Source of the DNA: Dermatemys mawii
Taxonomy: Eukaryota > Chordata > Testudines > Dermatemydidae
NCBI GenBank assembly: GCA_007922305.1
Contig: ML677455.1
Coordinates: 377,166 to 441,165 of the forward strand
DNA length: 64,000 nt
Reading direction: 5' to 3'
Positions 1 to 9,700 of the stretch are shown here, one piece after another (within the stretch, counting starts at the first letter, position 1; each line of letters begins with the position of its first letter). The notes beneath the pieces are model-generated. The model was not told the origin of the DNA. It made no database searches and saw nothing but the letters and a program-made list of their open reading frames with translations. A program made the position numbers and the translations under genes.

Positions 1-534
1 AGTTAACTTAAGACTGACAGCACATTGTAACCAGATGTGTGTCTTAGTCATCATATAAGAAAGCTTCCTGCCAAGCCACTGTGAAAAATATTCGAGTGGG
101 AACTAACAAACCCATTAAAATTGCAGACAGGCCAGAACAATGCAGCATTTAATTGGGTTTTCTTACCATGTATGTGGTTCCCAAGGCTGCAAATGCTAAA
201 GCACATGAGACTCTGCATTAAGAGTTGCTCCTGGGGGAGCGCTTGTAGACTGGGAATGCTGTAGAACACAGACGTGTGCTAGGCTGAATCTTGCCCAACA
301 GACTGGGGATTAAAGCAGAAACCTCTTCAGCAAAGTACAAGTCTCTACAGCTTGAGCTATGGCTCTCTAGCAGGGGATGTTCAATTCTCCTTCTCTGTAG
401 CTCGGGCACATAGGGTACAAATAAAACACACTGACCAGTGGGTAATACCTGTATGTAATCAGACGTGCTCATTCTTCGGTATAATTAAATCAGCACCAAT
501 CCACCAAGGATTGCAAGCCATTTAAGAACTGATC
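1..534 (+). repeat. Relic defensin-unit segment (intron 3-like)
   Basis: This stretch aligns by eye, collinearly, with about 10750-11470, which lies in intron 3 of defensin gene A. Shared landmarks are the opening gttaact..aacattgtaaccaga, the ttgcagacag..cccag block and the taattaaatca..ccaccaaggatt block near 480-520. It therefore looks like the 3' half of an earlier tandem defensin unit whose mature exon lies outside the window or is lost. The homology stops where a CR1 fragment begins, and the expected last exon is not found downstream. Confidence 0.6.
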
Positions 535-1060
535 ATAGAATCATAGAATATCAGGATTGGATGGGACTTCAGGAGGTCATCTAGTCCAACTCCTTCATCA
601 AAGCAGGACCAATCCCCAACTAAATCATCGCAGCCAGGGCTTTGCAACCTCCCTAGGTAACCCATTCCAGTGCTTCACTACCCTCCTAGTGAAATAGTTT
701 TTCCTAATATCCAACCTAAACCTCCCCCACTGCAACGTGAGACCATTACTCCTTGTTCTGTCATCTGCTACCACTGAGAACAGTCTAGATCCATCCTCTT
801 TGGAACCTCCTTTCAGGTAGTTGAAAGCAGCTATCAAATTCCCCTCTTCTTCTTTTCTATAGACTAAATAATCCCAGTTCCCTCAGCCTCTCCTCATAAG
901 TCATGTGCTCCAGCTCCCTAATCATTATTGTTGTCCCCTGATGGACTCTTTCCAATTTTTCCACATCCTTCTGGGAGGATTTAAGCTTTAAGGTCAGCTT
1001 GACAAAGCCCTGACTGGGATTATTTAGTTGGGGTTAGTCCTGCTTTAAGCAGCAAGACTT
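535..1060 (-). mobile_element. CR1 LINE 3' fragment
   Basis: The segment begins with the complement of the CR1 3' tail (catagaatcatagaatatc) and continues with the usual reversed CR1 3' region, ggacttcaggaggtcatctagtccaac and the block around accattactccttgttctgtcatct. The same sequence occurs at 28884-29300 and, on the plus strand, at 61297-61800. It is 5'-truncated and non-coding. Confidence 0.85.
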
Positions 1061-2385
1061 CAGTAGTGGGCAGACTGGTTGAAATTATAATAAAGAACAA
1101 TATTGTCAGACATATCAATGAACATAATTTGTTGAGGAAGAGTCAACATGGTTTTAGTAAAGGGAAATCATGCCTCACCAATCTACTAGAATTTGTTGAG
1201 GGGGTCAACAAGCATGTGGACCAAGAGGATCCAGTGGCTATAGTGTACTTAGATTTTAGAAAGCCTTTGACAAGGTCCCTCACCAAAGGCTCTTATGCAA
1301 AGTAAGCTGCCATGGAATAAGAGAGAAGGTGCTCTCATGGGCTGGTAACTGGTTAAAAGATAGGAAACAAAGGGTAGATACAAATAGTCAGTGGAGGGAG
1401 GTAAATAGTGGTGTCCCCCAGGGTCTGTTCTGGGACCAATCCTATTCAATATATTCATAAATGATCTAGAAAAAGGGGTAAACAGTGAGATGGCAAAATT
1501 TGCAGATGATACAAAGTTACTAAAGATAGTTAAGACCTAGGCAAACTGCGAAGAGATACAAAGGGATCTCTCAAAACTGGGTGACTGGGCAACAAAACGT
1601 AATGCTAATAAATGCAAAGTAACAAACATTGGAAAGCATAATCCCAACTAAGCATATAAAATTATGGAATCTGAATTAGCTGTAACCACTCAAGAAAGAG
1701 ATCATGGAGTCATTGTGGATAGTTCTCTGAAAACAGCCACTGCATCAGCAGTCCAAAAATTGAACAGAATATTGGGAATAATTAAGAAAGGAATAGATAA
1801 TAGGACAGAAAATATCATATTGCCTCTATATAAATCCATGATACACCCACATCTTGATTACTGTGTGAAGATGTGGTTACCCAATCTCAAAAAAAGATAT
1901 ATTGGAATTGGAAAAGGTTCAGAAAAGGGCAACAAAAATTATTAAGGGTATGGAACAGCTCCCGTATGTGGAGAGATTAATAATACTGGGACTTTTCATC
2001 TTTGAAAAGAGACGGCTATGGGGAGATATGATTGAGGTCTGCAAAATCATGACTGTTATAGAGAAAGTAGATAAGGAAGTGTTGTTTACTACTTCTCATA
2101 ACACAAGAACTAGGGGTCACCAAATGAAATTAATAGGCAGCATGTTTAAAACAAACAAAAGGAAGTAGTTCTTGATACAACGTACAGTCAAACAGTGGAA
2201 CTTCTTGCCGGAGGATGTTGTGAAGGCCAAGATAAGAACAAGGTTCAAAAAAGAACCAGATATATTCATGGAGGATAGGTCCATCAATGGCTGTTAGCCA
2301 GAATGGGCAGGAATGGTGTCCCTAGCCGCTGTTTGCCAGAAGCTGGGAATGAGCGACAGGGAATGGATCACTAGGAGGTTTAAGA
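1061..2385 (+). mobile_element. CR1-type LINE fragment with decayed reverse transcriptase
   Basis: Broken reading frames encode recognisable reverse transcriptase pieces: LRKSQHGFSKGKSCLTNLL and VAIVYLDF near 1129-1263, then a VPQGSVLGP-like stretch near 1413 and FADDTK near 1498. The 3' part (about 1900-2385) carries the CR1 motif for a TRGH-type segment and ends with ccatcaatggctgttagcca..gtccctagcc. Stops and frameshifts separate the pieces, so no functional protein is expected. It lies next to the oppositely oriented fragment at 535-1060, so at least two insertions occurred here. Confidence 0.85.
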
Positions 2386-4200
2386 AATAAATACAGATCT
2401 ATCCACATGTGCTCATAAAACAAAAACAGCTGCACAGACTATGGTGACCTAAACACCTGTGTGTATATTTAATATTCAATAGGGATTAATGTTTTTTCTG
2501 TTGTTATCACAAGTGAGTTCAGTCACAATTTGACTGTCAAAGTGTAATGCCCGCTTTGGTGAGCCATGACACTTAGATCCTCCCTCTTCTCTGAAAATTC
2601 CCCAGTCCCAGGGTCACCTTCTCATCTGCCAGAACCTCTGGACATGGCGATATCCAGCAAGTTCCCTTACAGAAATTAAAATGGCAGCACAACCCCCCTT
2701 AACCTATCACTGAGCACCTGGGACCAGGGAGCTCTGAGAGAGCCCCCAGAACAAGGCAACATTGAGGAGAACAGAAGAAAACAGGCCAAGCTGCTTTAAG
2801 AACTAAGGCCTAATTCTCTCTCTGTTAAAGTGACTGGTGTAAATCAGGAGTAACTGCACTGAAACCATCATAGTTACACTGGTGTTACACTAGCATAAGG
2901 GAGATCAGAATGACAACCATGACTTTCAATAAAAAGACTAAAAAAAAGACATTTTTAAAGGGAAATGCTTCAACTATTTCAATCAGTCACATCCCCCAAA
3001 AGCCTTATCTGATCCCATCTCCAATTTTCCAGGGACGCTGCCATGGGGCCAGGAATCAGATTTTTCAGGCTGATTGCTTTTTTTAAAGCTTTTAGATGTG
3101 GGAAGTCTAAATCTGAAAATTTAGCCCAGCCTTAATCCACAGTCCATCAGAGCCCCTAACATCAGCATTAAAACTTCTTGTAGATATGTGATGTTCACAT
3201 CATATAAATAGCTCAAGGCTCTTATCAACATCCCACCCTGCTCATATGGTTGACTTGCCATCTATATTTTAAATCCCATTTCAACTCCTCTCCCTGCACC
3301 GTGTTCATTTCTCATCGATCTCTGACCTCCCTCCAGTTTGCCAATAGCCATCAGGTAAGTCAGGGTTCAGAAATCACCACAATATTTCAGATGGAGGGAC
3401 ACCAAAGCAGAGTGAACCCTCAGCAGCTGGATGGGACACAGCTAGAGCATCAGCACCTGAGAGGAAAGAGGAGGAGTAAGTTGGCCAGTCTAATTCAAGC
3501 CTAATTCTTTCTATTATTCAATATTTTCCAAGTATTTATTTCTGAAAAGTTCTAAAGCCCCATGGGTTGCAGCAAAAATGTGATATTTGGCAGCCAGGGA
3601 AGTTTCTTTGCTGTGTCCACGGAAATCCATTCAGATATGGCTAAAATATCAAAATGCCCATTTCCCAGTTGTTTTCCTCAGCAGAGCTTGATACAGGATT
3701 ATTGCTTTTAAAAAACTCAACATTCTCTGGGCACTGCACATTCCCTTCCTTCCACCCGGCACAGGAAACTTTAAACATTTTAATTTTGGCAACATTCTAA
3801 GTAACTGAAAACAGGGGCATATAAAAGAAAGTGTGAAGCAACCTCAATCTTAGATGTTGCTACCAGTGCCAATGATAATGTCTAACTAATTTTTACAAAG
3901 GTAACACAATATTTGGTTTTTATTAAAGAAGGTGATACATTTGAAGGGAAAATCTGAAAGGTGAATTCAGATAATATATTATAAGGCATAAACAACCACA
4001 TTGCCTGATGCACCTTAACTGTATTATTCTTAAATACTAGTATTATTTATTAGTATTTTTAAACATATGATGCAATCCAGCTATCTCATAAATAAAATGT
4101 AGAGATTACACAGCTACTGGAACAGAACCTTGTAGAATACTTTCTCCTAATATTTATAGTTATCAACATTATTAGTAGTAAATGAAGCAAATGAATCAAA
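2386..4200 (+). other. Degenerate intergenic part of an old defensin unit
   Basis: Parts align with sequence downstream of the last exon of gene A: the ggttcagtcacag..ttgactg block at about 2518 matches 12775, and gtaaatcaggag..aactgcactga near 2836 matches 12930. The section from about 3490 to 4200 is repeated at about 58860-59580, just upstream of gene I's promoter block. No exon with a defensin cysteine pattern was found. A roughly 66-bp piece at 3421-3488 has an inverted relative near 41027-41097. Confidence 0.5.
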
Positions 4201-4214
4201 AATTACTTTCTTGC

Positions 4215-4670
4215 AGCATTGATGAACTATGAAAACAGAATCATCAAAGAACATGAAAGGGCCTTATATAAATTGACATTTCTGCTGGTAGCTCAAAGTG
4301 CTGAGAGAGAAACTGGGGGAAGGACAGAGTTTTGTCAAGTTGGCCAAGAACTGCACTGCAGTGAAGTCTATTGGACATGGCCTGTAGAATTAAGTTGCTG
4401 ATCAGAGCTGAACTAGCAGGTGTTCGTTATATGTCCCAAGATGTTTTACACACACCCCTGTGGCCTAATGTATTTTACACAATCTGGGATGGCACAAGAT
4501 GTTTTGCACAAAGACCATGGAATTTTTCTAACACTAAAAGAAATTGCAAGAATTCCAACGCCTAGTTTGTGGTTGGACATTTCAAAACTTTCCCAGAAGC
4601 AGGGGCCACTTTCTGACTGGCCCACACCAGCTTTGCCAAGAAGAAATCAAGCCCCCAGAAACAGTATAAA
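4215..4670 (+). promoter_or_regulatory. Defensin gene A upstream block with TATA box
   Basis: TATAAA lies at 4665-4670. The preceding 300-450 bp belongs to a block found upstream of six defensin units (also near 20280, 30250, 39750, 44690 and 59800). Conserved pieces include atgtcccaagatgtttt, a direct repeat of tttgcacaaa, gcaagaattccaacg, and an inverted CCAAT box in ctgactggcc near 4613. A kappaB-like site in other copies is here GGAATTTTTC at 4519-4528, a weaker match. The 5'UTR exon should start about 25-30 bp after the TATA box and ends at 4776 before gtaaatg. Confidence 0.7.
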
Positions 4671-5139
4671 ACAAGCTCTTTGGATCAGATCACCACTCCC
4701 TGATGCTCATATATCTGATGAGAGAGACGGTTAGCGGGACTGTCATCACGTGGCTGCTGAGAGTGCTTCCAGTCAGGTAAATGTTAAAGTCATTGCCCTT
4801 ACAATCTCCTTATTAACTCTTCCTTTAAAGTTCTATCCAGGGAGATGGTTGTGAGATCCAGAAAGAGAACAAGAACACAGTTGTCAGAATCCCTTCAATG
4901 AATGAACTACCTGAATAAATTTTCTAGCTGTCCCAAGAAACTACCCAGATCCACTGTAATTCAGAGGTGGATAAGATGCCTTCATGCCAGTTTTAATGGA
5001 TAAGTAGCAAAATGCCATGCATTTTGTTTTCCCAAATACAAACTGGGTTATTTTAAAACTAGCTGAATTAAAAACAACTGCAGGATAATTCCACTTATCC
5101 GAATTCCCTGAGTCCAGAAATCCTAGTTATCCGAATGCC

Positions 5140-5280
5140 CAGTGAAGCATTCAAGCTGAGAAAGAACAAAGGGAGACACATGACAGGAGTAAAGGGAAGA
5201 GGCAGTGTAGGAAGAAGAGGAACAAAGAGAGGTGGAGGAGGGTAGAGGAGAGAGAAAGGGAAGGAAATAAACGGGGGATA
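5140..5280 (+). repeat. Homopurine-rich tract in intron 1 of gene A
   Basis: The plus strand is almost entirely A/G (gaaagggaaggaaa-like runs). Equivalent purine-rich tracts on the sense strand occur in intron 1 of the other units, about 21390-21650, 45540-45770 and 60600-60880 on plus, and as pyrimidine runs at 28500-28760 and 38620-38880 for the minus-strand genes. Confidence 0.7.
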
Positions 5281-6797
5281 TGTAATTACAGGAGACAGGA
5301 GCCTCTTTGTTTCTTCTTGAGGTCAACCTGATACTGGCAGCCCTGGCATCCACAAACACCAGTATAAACAGTGAGGGGTTAGAGTCAACTCACTCTCCCA
5401 GGATTGTCAGTGCTGGGTAACACTCAAGCAGCAAGGCTCCCATCTCCTGCTGCTTCTCCCCTCTCCTTCCATGTCTCCTCTGTTGTTCCATCCCCTTTTT
5501 TCTCCTGCACCTTCCTCTCTGCCTCTCTTTTTGGGCTCTGTACATGCAGCATTTTGGGGACAGCCATCACGCCGCAGTATTCAGGAGCGAAACACAGTTT
5601 TGCCCACCTCCTGCCACCTCCTTTTCTAGTTCCCCTTGGTTTCTAGCACTAAATTCTCTTCCACATTTGTTAGTCCAAATGCCCAACTGTCCAAAGTTCT
5701 GGATGTTGCCAGGCCAGTCAGATAAACGAGAGTGTGCTCTAATAGAATATTTGATGTATACTTGTATTTTGCTAATAAACTGAAACTTAATTGTCTAGAA
5801 ATTACGGTAGCTCAGTATGTGAATGTTAATGGTGAAAAATATTTGTGAAAGGAAATGTCTTGTCCATAGAAGATAACAGAAAAACCTTGAATGTTTCAGA
5901 ATGTAGCTTAGAAATCATATGGAGTTTGTGTTTGAGAGAACTTGACAGTTCTTTTACAAGAGGAGAAAGTAGATGTAATTGACTGGTAAGCTATTTGAAT
6001 ATTAAGTTAAATTCATATTTAGGTCAAGTGGCCTAAGAACTTAGAATACTGGTAAAATTCTAGAGAAATTGGAATAGTTTAAATCAATATCTGCATTGTG
6101 CTTTAATGAGTGATAACTAATTGAATTGTTATTCTTAGTGCTTCAGTAACTTGTCTGATTTTCTGAATTGTAACTTTACAGCTGTTTGTTAGAACTGCCA
6201 CAGGTGCTCCACACCTTTGGTTAGAAAGGCATTAAAGATTTCATACTTCCACGTTGGAAACAAAGTTACCTGCCCAGCATAGTACAGAACTAGGGTAAAA
6301 TCTGCCTGTGTAACAAGACTGAATGACTTGATGTGACCTGTTATTTCTTGGTAAATTGTAACATCACATCATGAAGTCATTGTTAGAAATTTCATAAACA
6401 TGAGAATCCAACCACCTTTATTTTGCTCTCTGTAATTTCTGAATTGCTTTCAGTTCTATCTTGGTGACTATAAAATGTGGATATGCAGTAATTGTCAATG
6501 AATAAGAGATTACCAAGAAAAACCTAATTTAAGACACTGGAAAATTGAAATTAGTTACAAAACATATGTTTGTAAAATGTATTTTGCCTCACAATTATAT
6601 TTGTCCGAAACGCTCCTTATATAGATGACAATAATTTCTATTAAGAGATTACAGAATATATAAATGTTATTATGGTTAAAACAATATTTCTAGAGATCAT
6701 CATTTTCCCATAACCTATAAACAGAGGGACTGAGTCTCCTCCCTATCTTGGTGTCTCTTTTCTCCAGTGACGCTGAGTTCCTGGCCCACTTTCAGCC

Positions 6798-9700
6798 ATG
6801 AAGATCATTTATCTGCTCTTTGCTGTNNNNNNNNNNCCCTCCCCCACATCCAGATTTTTCACATTTGCTGTCTGGTCACCCTAATTAGAAACATGTTTCT
6901 GACTTTTTGTCTTCAGAGTTCTAGCATGTCTTCAGTTTGGAGATGGTACATGACATTTGAGAGGAATTATTCTGAGATGAGGGAAGTGTCTTTGCTGCCT
7001 TCACTAAAACTCACTGAGGTTTGACTGAATTATGAGCACAGGGGAGAAAAATTCCCATAATGTTTTCCTCAGATCTTTCTGGGGCTTGTTGCTTAAATTA
7101 CCCCACGATCTACCCGCACAGTACGTACTCATCCTCAAATAGGGAATCACAGAACTGAATAACAGGACAAATGAATACAGACAAAATGAACTCATGCCAA
7201 CTCTGTTCAATATGCCTATGGTCTAGGATAAGGTGTATAGGGCTGGGAAGTGGAAAATTGTAACTTACAATGTAACTTCTGCTGCTCACTATTGTTAGTA
7301 ATTCTGTGTCTTTCATGGTCTGTATTATAAAGTCAGACCTCATGTCTCACTGAGAGGTTACACAGCTGGAAATAGAACCTGGGTCTATAAAATGGCAGCC
7401 CCTCATCTCATTGTCTTAGCCCCACACTCTCTTTCAGAACTTGTCACTACTATGTGCTTGGCTGCTTTCCTAGAAATAATAGCATCAGGGTGGGACAGCG
7501 TTTGCAGCTGTGACAATGGATCCCTGTCAGTTGCCCAACAACTTCCAATTAAAAATGTTCTAACTTAAATAGCCTACAAGCTTTGGCTGTACACATTAGG
7601 GCGGCATTTTCAAAATAACAGCTCCTTCAGATATAACCCAAGAGTGGCAATTAATTATCAAGAAACTATTCCTGAGTGAGATTCAGAAAAAATCTCCTCA
7701 GTCTCCCAGACAGGCAGGCGTTCACACCAGTAGGGACGTTTTCAAGCCCTTCTCTTTCTAAAAGCGGTAGCCACTCAACCCAGTGCTGAGCTAATTCAAC
7801 CCTAATTAGCCAAATTGTATTGATGATATTTCCTGGCACCTCATGGTCAGAGCCCGAGGGAAGCACACTCATAGCAGAAGCCACTAAAAGAAAATACAGA
7901 TGTGGGAAGCTATTTGTTTTCCATCGCTTAAAGGCAGGGGGCAGCAAATGATGTCTGTGCTCAGAGCTACAGTCCTCAACTCCGCAGCCTGAGAGCCAGG
8001 GCCCCCGTTTAATTAACTCATTTTGTTCCCTTCTTAAAGTCAGCCACGGAGTGTGCCCAGAACTACACCCATTTGAATAAAGCTGTGATACGTTTTTACA
8101 CTTGAAGATAATCGGTCTGTCTTAGCCAGGTGTAAGTGAATAGGAAAGATAGATAGAACAGATAAAAGACAGCATAGATAAGTTCATGGGGGGTAGGTCC
8201 ATCAATGGCTATTTGCCAGGGTGGGGAGGGATGGTGTCCCTAGCTTCTGTTTGCCAGAAGCTGGGAATGGGTGACAGGGGAGAGATCACTTGAGGATTAC
8301 CTGTTCTGTTCATTCCCTCTGGGGCACCTGGCATTGGCCACTGCTAGAAGACAGGACACCGGGTTATATGCATCTTTGATCTGACCTAGTATTGCTATTC
8401 TTATGGGCTTAAATGCCTGTCATCCTTTAATCACAGCCCTTATTAATCCTGCTCTGCAGACTGATGATGACTCTTTTCCTTTCTACAGAATTCTCCAAGG
8501 CTCAGAATCTCAGCAGGAGATGTAGACTGCGTGGGGGTTTTTGTTTTGTTGGGAGATGTCCTCCTAGAACGATACGCATTGGAGTATGCTCTCTAAGTGG
8601 GCGCTTTTGCTGTCAAAGGTAAGTTCAGCATTCCAACTCAGACATTGCCGTATGAACAGAAATCCTGGCTCCTCTCTTTCTTACATCCATGTTCGTTAGT
8701 GCTTACAGAGGCTCCGCACTCATGGCCCAGCCCAGAGGCCAAGGAGGCTTCAACCCACATCTCTGCTGCCCACATTCTAAGCCACCTGGGGACTGGAGTG
8801 GCCGCAACATGTATGAGAACCATTCCTCTGGCTACTCTTACCTACAGGATCCTTACCCAGGCTGCCTATGGAGTACTTCACAGCCTGGAGTATCTCAGAT
8901 TCTCTGCAATGCTCAGTGCTACAGAAATTGCCCCCAGAGACCTGACAGCCTCCACCAACTTCTCTAGCACCTCCCCAACTTCTGTGCATGCAATAGGAAC
9001 CTATTATAGCAGCCATGTGCTGCTCATACTTTGGGGGAATCCCCCCGAGTCCCTTTACGGTCCTTTTAAAGCCTCCATATGCTGCCAAAGCTTCATATAC
9101 GAGCAGGGGTGAGGGCCCAAACACACCATTGTCGACATGGCTTTTATATTTTTAAACAGGGAAATCAAGTAGGAAAAACAGAATCTGGAGGAGTGAGTGC
9201 AGAGGCTCAGTCTGCTCTGTATCAGACCCAGCAGGGGAAGTGAAAGCAACAATTAGAAATAAGACAGTATCTATAACAAGTGGGAAACAAGGCAAAAAGA
9301 TAACAGTCATTCTAAAATTAGAAGTGATGATGTTTAGCTGTATGAAAGGGGAAGCTAAGGACATCAGGGAAGAATTCATGGCTTACAGTGCTAAGGACAA
9401 GAAAGCATTTATAAAAATATCAGGAAAAAAAACCCCTAACAATGATATAGACCCATTCACAGGTGGTGATAAAATTGTTAATAATGAGGCAGAAAAAGGC
9501 CGAGGTGTTCACTAAATATTTCTGTTCTGTATTTGGAAAGAAGCAAGATGATGTACTGATATTAGATGAGGATGGCGACTACTATCTGTGCATTAGAAAA
9601 TAAGGAGGATGTTAAAGAACATCTACTAGGGCAAGACATTTTTAAATCAGCAGACATAGAAAACTTCCATTACAGAATCCTCCAAGACATGGCGGAGGAG

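Noticed and set aside
4420..4734. Frames sharing VICPKMF..LTQSG-like peptides in several promoter blocks
   Set aside because: Same-strand frames across the promoter copies look conserved only because the DNA is duplicated. They contain the TATA box and differ by frameshifts.
8597..9112. 171-codon open frame on the plus strand
   Set aside because: It starts inside the mature exon of gene A in a different frame, continues through a repeat, and shows no domain or coding character.
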